A stretch of DNA of 64,000 nt from Owenia fusiformis (lineage: Eukaryota > Annelida > Polychaeta > Sabellida > Oweniidae), in assembly GCA_903813345.2 (NCBI GenBank), contig CAIIXF020000005.1, positions 22,511,375 to 22,575,374 on the forward strand, read 5' to 3'. This document shows positions 11,070 to 23,000 of this stretch, piece after piece. The notes beneath the pieces are model-generated. The model searched no databases and was not told where the DNA came from. It saw only the letters and a program-made list of their open reading frames with translations. How positions within the stretch are numbered: position 1 is the first letter of the stretch; the number at the start of each line of letters is the position of its first letter. Both the position numbers and the translations under genes were made by a program.

Positions 11070-13895
11070 GTAAGCTTAATAATATGAACAATTTTTCCAG
11101 TATACATGAATAATTATCCCAACGAACGAAGGTCGGTAGGGATATAGTGAAGCCCTCTGTCTGTCCGTCCATCCGTCCTCCTGAACTCAAACTGAACAAA
11201 GAAAATGCAAACAACAGCGAAGCAACATTTCTCGACATGAAACTTACAATAGAACACAAGAAACTTACTACACAAATATATATGCCATTTTTTAATGTTA
11301 CTGGACTAGCACATGCACAAAGTGTCATAGGTAAAGCTATAGAAATACATATACCTAAGAAGTGATAACTAATCAAGAACAGTAAAAGCTAAGCATCTCA
11401 TTGAATGGTTGAAGAGCACTTTAACTTAATGAACCAAAAATTCCTTTGTATAACTATAGGTCTAAAAACATGTTGTATATGCTATTTTGTTCCAACAAGG
11501 TTCGGAAAGACATTTAATTTCATTCTCAAGAATTGGTAGAAAGGAGCAAAAATAATTGCACTAAAAAAACAAAAAAATGTTAACAAAAACAGTTATATAA
11601 AATATTTCTAAACAATTTTCGCATTAAATTGTTGTCAATCAGTCAACATTACATAAAATACCGTGTTTTTTAAAATTTACAGAATGTTTTCAATGATTGG
11701 TTTAAGAGAAAAACATTGTTGAATTCAGTTCTCCATATCGATACCACTCCTTTGGAAGATTTATTTTTTCAAGAGAAAATTTACAACTGAATTGCCAAAT
11801 GAATAGGTGCAGTGCACGGCAAAATATTTTAGGCCATCTAGTATTTATTTGAACTTATACCCTTCTAAGATATGAGATCTATTAAAAAAGGCGCATCATC
11901 ACCAACATGCAATAGTCAATGTTTTGCTATAAATCAGGCAACAATGGTCTACATGACCTGTAATAAATAGGAACAAGGGACGTTATTATCACAATACTAA
12001 TGACATTGCTCACTTTTTAAAGTTAGTTTCCATGTGTTATACAAAAAACAATTGAAATAAATTAATATTGGATTGAGGATGGAGGGGGGATAATGTGTAT
12101 ATAAGACATGATAAGACATGCTATACTAATTATCCCAACGAATGAAGTTCTGTAGGGATATAGTGAAGCTCCTGTCCGTCAGTCCGTCAGTCTGTCAGTC
12201 CGTCAGTCAGTCCGTCTGTCTGTCCGGAAGATAACTCGAATACTAGTTGACAGATTTTTCTCATATTTGGTGGAAAGATGTATATTGGTGAACAGTTTTA
12301 CGCAAAAAATTTTTTTTCAAGATGGCCGCCAGTTTAAAAATGGCGGGAATTTTTCGCAAAAATCTTATGTTCTTCATTTTAAACCAAAATAATAAATATT
12401 ATTATTTGAAATTTTGGTAGTATATTAACAACATCGATCTATTTCACATATATCCTGGGTTTTTCACCCTGACCCCCAGGGGCCGTAAATGGGGGATCGG
12501 GAAAACAGGAATTTGCCCTAATTTTGAGATGTTTTGAAGTATAGCTTTATTATACTCAAATGAAAGGCAATTTAGAGTAGATTGCAAATATTGTAACGTT
12601 TTTCTGATTCGGGCCTCAAAAAATTCAAAATGGCCGCCTAATGTGGGATTTCTCAATTGTTTTCTGATCTCTTAAAAGTATGGCTATATTATACTCAAAT
12701 TGAAGGAATTTCAGAGTAGATCACAATTATGGCATTGTTTTTCTGATTTGTGCCTCTGAAAATTCAAAATGGCTGACTAGAGCAGAAATTCGCCATTACT
12801 TAGAGTTATCTTGAAAGTATGGTTACATGATACTACAATGATTTAAAATATTTATTGAAGGGTAAGAGTAGATGGTAAATATTCCATTGTGACTGTACAG
12901 ATTGATGATTTTGTGTTCGTTGGGATTTGCTACTCCGTGGAGTTGCCATTTTCTAGTTGAATTTATTCTAATGACTCCAAATTTTCCCATTTTTCATTCT
13001 TATCCAGTTTCTTACTGGGGGAACTGAGTTTATATTTTTCAAATACACGAGTTCTTGTGAATTTGTTCTATCTTAAAGACATATAAATCCCCCCTCCATC
13101 CTATCCCCCCTCCATCCAATATTAATTAGCTCGCCTATTTTCAAAATGGCCGCCATTTTTGTTTCGCGAAATTCACTTTTGGCCCATTTCCTATATTTAC
13201 AAATTATTTCAGGAGTCCTGCATTGTAAAAAGCCATGTCAGAGTAGTTGTATAAAATAATTTTGTTACAAAAAATCGGCAAAAAATCATATCCGTTTTTT
13301 TTATTTTTTTTTATTTTAGTTAACATTGATTTGTCCATCTGTCTCTCATTCAGTCCAAGATAGTGGCAAGTTTGTTCAGCATCAATAAAGAAAAAAAAAC
13401 CTGTGACTCCTGCTTCAAAAGCTCGCCTAAATTTAAATAATTGTGTGGGTTTCTTAGTGTTTCTATGAAAAATAACACGCTCTGTCACAGTGGGCAAATT
13501 TTTTGATACCGGCCTGTGTAATAACTTAAGGAAAAATAATATTTTGGATGCAACTTTGAAAAACCCAATCAACATTTTCAAAATTTATTTCAAAGTAATA
13601 TTTAACTATGAGGAGAATGACTTGTTTTCTGAAGGCAGTGGTGGGGGTGGTTACAGTCTTACATTTGAAGAGGGCAAAGCATTATGTGAGAGAAATGGAC
13701 ACAAAATTGCTTCACCAGCACAACTCCAAGCAGCGTTTCAATATATTGGGGATGGATTTGTGTGCCACAGGATGGTTATCAGATAAGACAGCACAATACC
13801 CAATACAAATGCCTAGACCTGGTTGTGGATCTGTGGGCCTTAATTCATATATTAATCCATCTGGTCATGCCCATGTCTGGTGTGCCAGATATTAG
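10814..13895 (+). CDS. Secreted coiled-coil plus Link (Xlink) domain protein, frameshifted
   Basis: Two exons fit together. Exon 1 (10814-11069) begins MRQLTQITVISIIASL, a likely signal peptide. It continues into a heptad-like helix (about residues 38-74, with LEEEFGKMAKKMDQLEQKIG) and a CAC cysteine pair, and ends in phase 1 at a GTAAGC donor. Exon 2 (13635-13895) opens in the matching phase. It encodes GGGGYSLTFEEGKALCERNG, then LCATGWLSDKTAQYPI, PRPGCG and VWCARY, the hallmarks of a Link module (hyaluronan-binding fold, four cysteines). The product would be about 170 residues, extracellular and possibly oligomeric. A GGGG run at 13748-13751 shifts the frame within the Link domain. The cause could be an assembly error, a null allele or a pseudogene. 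An AATAAA follows at 13940. Ligand binding is not shown by the sequence. Confidence 0.68.
11112..11380 (+). repeat. Partial copy of repeat family A (ATTATCCCAACGAACGAAG)
   Basis: Starts ATTATCCCAACGAACGAAGG, then GGGATATAGTGAAGC and a CCGTCCATCCGTCC run. This is the 5' signature shared with 12126, 22901 and 33040. It sits in the intron of the Link-domain gene, and its 3' half does not match the other copies. Confidence 0.65.
12126..12957 (+). repeat. Full-length copy of repeat family A (~830 bp)
   Basis: Begins ATTATCCCAACGAATGAAG, then GGGATATAGTGAAGC and a CCGTCAGTCCGTC run. The middle contains AAGATGGCCGCC and TTCAAAATGGCCGCC words. It ends TGTTCGTTGGGATTTGC, then CTCCGTGGAGTTGCC. The motif ATCCCAACGAA near the start is inverted near the end (TTCGTTGGGAT). 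Related copies are at 16070-16787 (5'-truncated), 22901-24018 and 33040-33545. No coding capacity is visible. The nature of the element is unknown to me. Confidence 0.75.
13125..13445 (+). repeat. Fragments of repeat family B (TTAGCTCGC..)
   Basis: TTAGCTCGCCTATTTTCAAA, ATGGCCGCCATTTTTGT, TTCGCGAAATTCACTTTTGG and TTTCAGGAGTCCTGCATTG match the family-B repeat at 21714-22613. It immediately precedes the Link exon. The short pieces are rearranged relative to the longer copy. Confidence 0.6.
13635..13895 (+). CDS. Link-domain gene exon 2: Link module with frameshift
   Basis: The acceptor TTTTCTGAAG restores the exon-1 frame (C|GC). Reading frame one gives the N-terminal half of the Link fold to about 13750. 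The frame one base further on gives the C-terminal half to the TAG at 13893-13895. Both halves are well conserved, so the shift in the G run at 13748-13751 is recent or an artefact. Confidence 0.7.
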   Translation, partial: AVVGVVTVLHLKRAKHYVREMDTKLLHQHNSKQRFNILGMDLCATGWLSDKTAQYPIQMPRPGCGSVGLNSYINPSGHAHVWCARY

Positions 13896-13939
13896 CCTAG
13901 TATTGCTGTTGTTTATTTCACATTGATTTTTATGAAGAG

Positions 13940-13945
13940 AATAAA
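13940..13945 (+). promoter_or_regulatory. Polyadenylation signal AATAAA of the Link-domain gene
   Basis: Canonical AATAAA 45 bases after the stop codon of the Link exon, in the right place and orientation for a short 3' UTR. Confidence 0.55.
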
Positions 13946-14349
13946 ATTAAAAATGATAAATAGTCAAAATTGTTTTTGTCTACAAGGCTATATCCATGTT
14001 GGAGACATTTTGTTAATCTTTCTTATCTACCATTTTTTGGCTCACATGTTGAGCCTGCTCATCTGTCTCAGTTTATCGTCTGTTCAACTTTCAACAATTT
14101 TCAGATAAAAAACTGGTTTATTCTCTGAACTAATGCTTATCCTTTTCATGGGGGTCCATATTGATTTACACAAGTTACACAATAGATATTGCAAACAGGT
14201 ATTACATGTCAACAATGGAGTCTTTAAGCTGGCAATGTTTTTCACAACGTAACCATGAATGCTTTTCATTGCTATTTCTCTAAAGTAAACATATTTATTC
14301 CATAATAACATGTTTTCCCTGGGAAAATAACAGGGAATAAAAGTGTTAT

Positions 14350-14462
14350 TTGAAAAATCCCGTATCAGATCCCGTATCAGCCAAAATCCCGTATCAGATC
14401 CCGTATTGGATCCCGTATCAGCAAAAATCCCGTATCAGATCCCGTATCAGAAATATTCCCGG
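14350..14462 (+). repeat. Short tandem repeat of ATCCCGTATCAG
   Basis: The word ATCCCGTATCAG, or a one-base variant, occurs about seven times, in pairs joined directly or by CCAAA/CAAAA. The function is unknown; it may be the inner part of a mobile element. Confidence 0.75.
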
Positions 14463-14639
14463 TAATTTCTCTTGAGTTTAACGCTTTTCGTCTAGCACAT
14501 CTCTACATGAAGTAAAAAAATCGTTTGGAAAATTGAAATTATTGAAATTATTATATGATAAATTGTATAATTTTATGTCACAATCATTGGATGATGACAT
14601 ACAAAAATTGAAAAAAAAATATTATGAAATAAATAGGTT

Positions 14640-14910
14640 ATTGATGGTCGTGATGGAATATGGATTTATTCCTTGAGAAAATATGATATTGGCCTCAGAA
14701 AATATCATATTGACACTCGGGCTATCGCCCTCGGTCAATATGATATTTTCCTTGGCCAATATCATATTTTCCCTCGGAATAAAATCCATATTCCATCCCT
14801 CCCATTAAATAACCTCTATTTATCCCATACTAAGTAGTGTTATAGGTAAATAACATGCAGGAATATAATTGATATCTGAGGTGAGCGGGAGATATATATA
14901 TCTCCCGCTG
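14640..14910. repeat. Palindrome-rich foldback repeat (family C)
   Basis: TATGGATTTATTCC.. and GGAATAAAATCCATA form outer arms around AATATGATATT.. palindromes with GGGCTATCGCCCTCGG in the centre. At the right end lies a perfect 26-bp palindrome, 14884-14909 (AGCGGGAGATATA and its complement). The part from 14815 recurs in reverse complement at 26170-26255. Confidence 0.65.
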
Positions 14911-15599
14911 AAAAAACTGTAATTTTGCAGATCATGTCTGCCTGCCATTGCTGACTCAGAAACCCGCTTAAAAACTCTTCAAATTATTAATGTGCAACTT
15001 TTGAACCGCCACAAAACTTTTTTAAAACATATAATCATTTCAACAGATTAAGGGTGAGTTGTCAATCTCTGGGGTGATTTATTTTTTACTATGTTACTGA
15101 TGAAAAATGTGTCCAGATGAAAATGCAACATTTTATTGACACTGAATCGAATTGGTTAAACCTAAGTTTTGTCATTTCGACCAATTTATTTAGGTGAAAT
15201 GCGACTAAAACATATTTTTGTTGCAATCAGAATAAAGATGGGTGTACACACGGGTTTGTTTAACTACAAAATGCATGGCAAAAAGAATTCATTCAAGTGG
15301 TAGTTGGTGTTTGAACTGATTACATGTCAGCTTACTTACATAAGTACATGTACGCAATAACCATGGTCACAGAGCTGCAGACACCTATTTATTTTGAGTT
15401 AGTAATGGAATATTACAGGGGCAATACGGGAAGACCTCAATTTTTCAGAATTTCCAAATAATAATGGTAGATTTTACGGTAGTTTGAACAAAACTACATG
15501 ATTTCAGCAGTAATATGGTAGATTTCAAAATATTTACGGTATATTGTCAAAATAAAAACAGTATTTTTGTAATCAGTGGTAAAATATGATATTTTTGAA

Positions 15600-15770
15600 A
15601 AATTGCAATGCAGATATCAATATCCATGAGAGGATTAAAATCATATCACGAGTAAATCATAGGATGTTCTTTTTATTCCATAGTTAAAGTCATCATCTGC
15701 TCATGCAGATATCATATCCATTCGTGGATAAAAATCATATCACTCATAAATCATAGGATATCCTCTCTAT
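15600..15770 (+). repeat. Two ~60-bp direct repeats about 95 bases apart
   Basis: TGCAGATATCAATATCCATG.., AAATCATATCACGAGTAAATC and AATCATAGGAT occur at about 15609-15667 and again at 15704-15765 with a few changes. No coding capacity is visible. Confidence 0.6.
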
Positions 15771-15920
15771 TTATCACTTGGATTTTGTCAATATCTAATA
15801 AAAATATTGCTATACAAAAAATCGATAAATGTGATCAAGTCAAAATTGATGATTTAGATAAATCTGCAATGACTAATTTAGAAAAGAGTACAAAAACACG
15901 TTTATGCATTAATTTTTTGT

Positions 15921-15964
15921 TCCAGCTTGGGGGAGCACATTTGAAACTGCTCCCCCAAGCTGGA
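15921..15964. repeat. Perfect 17-bp hairpin
   Basis: TCCAGCTTGGGGGAGCA at 15921-15937 is exactly inverted at 15948-15964, with a 10-base loop. T/A runs flank it (TTTTTTG before, CAAAAAAAA after), extending the symmetry. Function unknown. Confidence 0.8.
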
Positions 15965-16069
15965 CAAAAAAAATTAAACATTTTTTTTAAATGAAAAAGA
16001 CCCAATACATCTAAATCTCATAAATACCCTCAGGGTAATGCTGAAAACATGTATAAATATTATTTTGTC

Positions 16070-16787
16070 ACCATCTGGAAAATAACTGGAATACTGGTAG
16101 ACAGAATTGCTTCATATTTGTGAATACTTTTCCACAAATAAATTATTTCAAGATGGCTGCCACTTTAGAAATGGCAGGAATTTTAAATTTTTCCTTTTAA
16201 ACCAAAGTAATGAATATTATTGTTTGAGATTTTGGTAGTATATATTCACAACATCTATCTTATTTCACATATATTCCATGTTTTTCATCCTGACCCCCAG
16301 GGGCTGTGTATTTGTGTGTGTGGGGGGGGAAACAGTATTTTTTATTGATTTTGAGATCTTTCTGAACTTATAGCTTTATTTTACTCAAATGAAAGGCAAC
16401 TCAAAGTAGATTGCAAATATTGTTTTTTCTGACTCGGGCCTCTTAAAATTCAAAATGGCTGCTTAATGTGGGATTTCTCAATAATTTTCTGATCTCTTCA
16501 AAGTATGGCTATAGTATACTCAAATTGAAGGAAGTTTAGAGTAGATCACTATTATGGTGTTATTTTTCTGATTGGTGCTTCAGAAAATTCAAAATTGATC
16601 CCTAGAAAATCTTAAATTGTCACCCAAATGAATTAGAAATTGTGATATATCTCTAATATGTGTCTTTTAATATTTGCCAATTTAATCAAGGGTAGAATAG
16701 ATGGTAAATATTACATTGTGACATACAGATTCATGAATATAGTGTTCGTTGAGATTTGCTCCTCTGTGGAGTTGCCGGTTCTAGTTT
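16070..16787 (+). repeat. 5'-truncated copy of repeat family A
   Basis: Matches the inner and 3' part of the copy at 12126-12957: AAGATGGCTGCCACTTTAGA, CCTGACCCCCAGGGGC, TTCAAAATGGCTGCTTAATG, and the end TGTTCGTTGAGATTTGC plus GTGGAGTTGCC. It lies just before the first coding exon of the ENTPD gene. Confidence 0.7.
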
Positions 16788-16929
16788 GAGTCTGTTTCCT
16801 TGTATGTTGGATCATCAAGGGTTTGTTTCTTTGCAGTTGTACTTTGTCTTTTTACTACATTTTCCCCATTTAGCCATTTTCTTAGCTTATTTGTTCACAT
16901 GTGCTGTTTATATTTACAGATCTGGGAAA

Positions 16930-17013
16930 ATGAATAACATGGCGAGTGGTGAGTTGTCAGCAGTTGAAGTTACAGTTGTCAGCAATCTTGCCCAGAGGGC
17001 ACACCAAGGAGAG
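16930..17013 (+). CDS. ENTPD: ENTPD exon 1 (start; first strand of ubiquitin-like domain)
   Basis: A TTTACAG acceptor at 16919 opens this exon, so at least one 5' non-coding exon should lie upstream. ATG at 16930 (MNNMASGELSAVEVTVV..); a second in-frame ATG at 16939 has a stronger context. Ends GAG then GTTTGT, phase 0. Confidence 0.75.
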
Positions 17014-20000
17014 GTTTGTATTTATTTATTTAATCTATTTATTTGTTTGCTCTCACTATTTACAAATGTGGCACATAAAAGTTATCAAATTCGGCAAAAT
17101 AACATACAGTATGTATAAAAATATGACCATTAAAAATTCATTACAAGCATCAAGCCTTTACTAAATGATTAGATAGGAGCATGATTTGTTTGTATAATAA
17201 ATCGGGGGAGTTTTCACATTCATTTCCATTTTGTTTTTCATCTAAAACAATGCACTTTACAATATTTTTATTGACTATTAGATTGTTCCATATAATCCCC
17301 AAAAAATATTTCTCATTTTCAAGGATTATCTATGGATTAACACCCAGGTATTTATAGTAGTCAACAAAATGTTACAAAGTGCATTGTTGTTTTTAGATGA
17401 AAAATATAAGCGAAATGAATGAAAAAACTCCCCTGATTCATTCCACAAACAACTCATGCTCCTTTATGTAACATATACTTTTCTCTTGTTTGAATATTTA
17501 CTATTAGCATGATGTATCAAATTCTAGCCACATAGAATATAGTATTTCAAATTATTTGCATTCTTAATTTTACAACAGAGTGTATAGACTGTTTTTAGAT
17601 TCAGTGAGATTGATTACCCTCATTAATTTCATAATTTTAAGTTAGCAGAAGGAATATCAAGACAGATACTTACTAGTATGTAGGTTAAAACATCAAACCT
17701 TGCTAAATTCATTCTTTTAATGTGATGCTATACAAAATTGTATTGAGTGAAATGGTTTGAGCAGATGATTCATGAATTGTGAATGATTTAATACACTCAT
17801 TTCTTATGTCCTAGACTTTAAATTCTGGTTCTGGCTGCTATCCTCATTCAAAGTCCTGATACAAGACATGCATGGTTTAAGTCATCTTCAATTCAATGAG
17901 TCTTGGGATTAAATCCTTTCATAACATATTCTTTGAAAAAAAATGCTAAAGAATGCATAGGTGTCAAAAAATATGTCCTGAAGAGAGCACTGTTAAAAGC
18001 ATGAAAGAGAGCAGGAAGTTTTTGTGCATACATTAGGATCATGATAGAACGCTAGCCGTATTAGTTCTTCTTGACATTTTTTGGATGATATTGGGAACAA
18101 GGGATGAGACAAGAGAAAGGACCATGCGACACATGTAATCAGAACATTTCAAATTTTTCGTTCAGCGCAACCCAAAAAAATCGGGCTAAGAGCTCTTAGC
18201 TAAAACCGAAGGATTTACACTCGCCTGTAAAACGTTTTAACGCTAAGACGTCTTGGCTATGACTAGGGTCCTAAAACGTTTTAGCTAAGTGCTCTTAGCC
18301 GAAAGCTCTTGAGAAAATCTGGATTTACATAACATTTAACGTCTTTGGGCTCTAATCCAACAAGTAACTAACTTAGTAAATAACTTGTTAACTGACAGTA
18401 ACTAACTTAGTAACAATCTTGATTTCTAGTTATATGGATTTGGTTGTAGGTGAAGGTTGTAGCAGACCCCACACAACCAGTAGACACATTGATATCAGCA
18501 TTTTGTACAGAAAAGAATATCCGCCAAAAGTATAAGTATGTCATACGAACTTCCCGGGGTGAAGTACTCAGTAATACAATGACAATCGCAGGCGCATATA
18601 TACAGGATCAGGATGTGGTCACATTGGGAACTAAAGGTGTGTTTGCTTGCTTAGTTTGTTATTCTTTTCAAAATATTATATAGTGTACAATGCACTGATC
18701 TCCACAGGATTTTTTCTCAAGTGGGTGCATAATTCTCATTTTCACAATTCAGACCAAAATTGGTCGAATTCTGCCTATTTTTCATTCTCATTTTCAAGTA
18801 GGTGCAAATGGATTTTCAGGTGGGTGCAAGCCTATTTTCAAAATTTCAGGCGGGTGCTGTGGCCATTTGCTTTAATGCTGGGGAAATCACTGCAATGAAT
18901 ATCCTTCTCTTGATCATGTTATTAGAATAAATGTTTTCGTCAGAGAGAGAGAGAGATAAGTGATGAGTCTGCCTCCAAAAATGAAGAAATCTATTCTGCT
19001 AGCCATTACATTAGCTTTGTATTGAAAGCCCATATGTCAATAACAAGAGAGATGAATTTATAGTGCAGGTACTCTAAAATATCTGTCCATCCCTGTCAAC
19101 CTGAAGGCACCCAACATGCGTGACTCACCAAGGTTTAACTCACAAGTTCTGTTTTTGAACACCTATCCATGTCTGAATTTCTACAGCTTCAATTTTTTGC
19201 TCTCGCTACAATACCTTCAATTTGTCCCACTCGCTCACATTTTTGACCTGGTGTCTTCTACACAACTAACTACAGTACAACTGCAACATGAACTGCACTA
19301 TGCTTACAAAAATATGAGTCCCATATGAAAGAAAATGATTTTAAAAGAAATGTTTGCTTCATAATTGAATTAAAAACTGCCCAAGTTGGGTGATTTTTTG
19401 ATAATGTATATTGGCATTTGTGTCCTATGATTGAAACATGTTCATTCTAATCTTTTTTACTCAAAATGGAGTTGTAAAACTCACATATTCTCATCTTTCT
19501 CAATATTCTCATTCTCATACCTCAAATATCTATAGGATATATTGAATACTAATATAGCTAAGAAAACAGATTTTTTAAAATTTCAAAATGTGTGATTTGC
19601 GTGACTTTCATCATACACACAAAGTTTTCCATCAAATGCATGACAAACGCATGTAACGCGTGAGGATTGACGGGCCAGTTAGTTATCTTTCTTGAGATTT
19701 ATGATATTTACTCACCTCCCCTCAGAATGTAGTATGTATTCCACTGTATAAATGTTTTATTAATGGACTATTAGTATTCAATATGTCCTATAGATAAATG
19801 AACTTGTGATATAATGATAGTACATTTATCAATGTTAAAATTGTTCTATAATTTATCTGTTTAATTTACAATTTTTCTTTAAAATTGGAGATATGGGAGT
19901 CTAACCTCGCATCTTTGTGTACCAAAGATGCAGTGCTTGCAGTTTCTTGAACTGGAATAAGAAGATGTTGTAAAAACAAACAGATATTAATTAGATGGGG

Positions 20001-23000
20001 CATATAAAAAAGGCCCTGTCTAACAAAGGAGGTGTTAGGGGATTTGGATGGTGGGAAAACAAAATATATGCTTACCTAAACGCCGTATATCAGTGGTAAA
20101 ACAAAAACAACAGCCTTACGAAATCTTGTTGCGTCTTCCTATTGTTGAAAACCCACGCTATCTAATCCTTTCTTCTCGGTCTCTGATTGGTCAGAAGTTT
20201 AGGTCAAGGGCTGTCCTGATGGTTACATATACATCTATGTTAACATAGCGTGAATCATCATCATTTACTGCATTGTTGATTGATAGTTTTTAGTCGCCAC
20301 CACAAGTGCTGACATATTGTTATAGTCTGTAAATTTTTTGTGGATGTTGTTCAGCATTCGATATTTGGTGGGCTGGGTTGAACAAAAAGCAGGTATGATG
20401 ATGATATTTGGCCGGGGGTGGGGAGGGTTCACCTGAACCCTGCGAACCCCCCCCCCCTGGCTACGGGCCTGAGGTTGTGACATTTTGCATGTCTTATACA
20501 GGGTGCTTCAGAAAAGATGCAACCCACATATCTAACATTGCATATCTTTTTACCCAAATGTAGCTTGAAAAATCCTTTTTGGCATAAGTAAAGTTGGTTC
20601 AATGTTGTTTGAGTCAAGCAGGTTTACCACTGTGATATGTGTATGACATGACCCATTTGATGCCCATATAAAAAATCTGCTTCAAATACCACACCTCATG
20701 GGACAGACTTGCAAACATCCCCGTCTTCCATGTCATCACTAGTTTGAGCTCTGAAATGGTTCTGGGATTGTTGATATACACATGACATTTTCAGGACAAG
20801 AGCAATTAGTCTAAATATTTTCTGCATGTTTCATCAATAAAATCACACAAAGTGTGCAAGTCTGTCTGCAGAAAGGTGGTTTAAATTTGAGCAAGGTTCT
20901 TTCAATGGCTAGCAAATAGATCACACGTAATCTACAGTGATGAAACTTAAACAACATTGAACCAACTTTAATTATGCTAAACAATATTGTCTATTCATTA
21001 AAAAGATATTCATTGTTAGGTGGGTTGTATTTTTTTGAAACACCCTATATTATTTTGAAATATTGACATAATCTGATATTGTAAATATCTGACTTGTTTT
21101 GTTGCACATATAGATCAGTTCAATGAGAAGACCTATGGTTGTAGCAACTGGCACATACTCGCTGCGCTCTGTATTTTTATTGGTGTAGTTGGATTGGCAG
21201 CCATTATCGTCATTCGTCAATTAGAGGTGCAAAAACCATTTGATGTAAGTAATCAAACCCATTAATTTATGTGACATATTATTTTGAGTGCCTTTTGTAT
21301 ATGGTTTTTTAAAAAATCCCTATTGTTTTTGAAGAATTTTGCAACTGTTCCCATATTGAAAATGTTATTTCCAATAATTATGCCTCTTGTTTTCATTTGT
21401 TTTTCCAATTTCTATAAAACCCTTGAACTGCTGTAGTCCATCAATGTTACATTTAAAGTATATAAAGAATGAAATGTGAGGGATTAAAGACGTAGGGCAT
21501 GACTGTTTAATATGTAATTTCTTTTATATTTCAGTATGGGATTGTCCTTGATGCGGGATCATCACACACAAACTTATTTATCTACAAATGGGAGGGGAGT
21601 CAAAATAATGGGACAGCAGTAGTTAATCAGATATATAAATGCAATATACAAAGTGAGTATCCTCATGACTAGATCCAGTTCAATTTTTCATTTTTTCTTG
21701 TGACATATTGTTATTAGCTCGCATGGTGAGCTTTTGCAATCTCTCACTTGTCCGTCTGTCTGTCAGTGCATCCGTGCGTCCGTCCGTCAACAATAGTGGC
21801 ATGTTTTAAAACCTCTGTCGATAGGATTCCCGTTTTAAGTTATTTCTGTTCAACATCAATACAGAAAACTCCCCTATGACTCCTGGTTCAAAAGCTCGCC
21901 TATTTTCAAAATGGCCACCATTTTTGTCTCGCAAAATTCACTTTTGACCCATTTCCTAGCTTTACAAATTATTTCAGGTGTCTCGCATTATAAAAATCCA
22001 TGTCAATGTAAAGAGTAGATGATTTGTCAATCTGACTCGCGAAATCCACTTTTCTGTCAACAATAGTGGCACGTTTAAAAACCTCTGTCGAAAGGATTCC
22101 TATTTTAGGTTATTTCTGTTCAACATCAATACAGAAGACTACCCTACGACTCTTGGTTCAAAAGCTTGCCTATTTTCAAAATGGCCACCATTTTTGTCTC
22201 GCGAAATTCACTTTTGACCCATTTCCTAGCTTTACGTCCTGCATTTTAAAAACCTATGTCAATGTAAAGAGTAGTTGTATGAAATAATTTTGTTACAAAA
22301 AATCGGCAAAAAATTATATCCGTTTTTTTTATTTTCAGCCATTTTAGTTAACATTGATTTGTCTATCTGTCTGGCAAAATCCACTTTTGGACCATTTGCC
22401 TTAAAACCTCTGTCGATAGGATTCCCGTTTTAAGTTATTTCTGTTCAACACCGTATGACTCCTGGTTCAAAAGTTCGCCTATTTTCAAAATGGCCACCAT
22501 TTTTGTTTTGCGAAATTCACTTTTGGCCTATCTTCTAGCTTTACAAATAATTTCAGGTGTCCTGCATTGTAAAAAGCCACGCCACTGTTAAGAGCAACAC
22601 CATGTGAGCCCAGTAGCCACAGTACTATTTTATTAAAAGTGGCCATTGTATTTTATGGCCAGCAAACAATGTTTGGCACACTGGCATCCAGCATTTGGCA
22701 TTGTTAGTACCTCAGCTGAAATACTCAATTTTGAATGGTTAATTTAAACTAAACTCTATATACTGTTGACTGCTACTAGGTAGTGTTCACTGCTTCTTTT
22801 GGAAAAATATGCAATGATGTATTTTACTATCCCTATATAAGGCAAACCATATTGGCTTTTTACACTGATGGGTTACCTCCCTTCATTTAATTCATCGTTT
22901 TATTATCCCATCGAACGAAGTTCGGAGGGATATAGGGAACGCCTCCGTCCGTCCGTCCATCCATCCATCCGTCCGTCCGTCCGTCCGTCCGGGCAATAAC

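Noticed and set aside
10972-11376. 134-codon minus-strand frame with hydrophobic content
   Set aside because: It lies antisense to the coiled-coil exon and runs into a dispersed repeat. No splice or family support.
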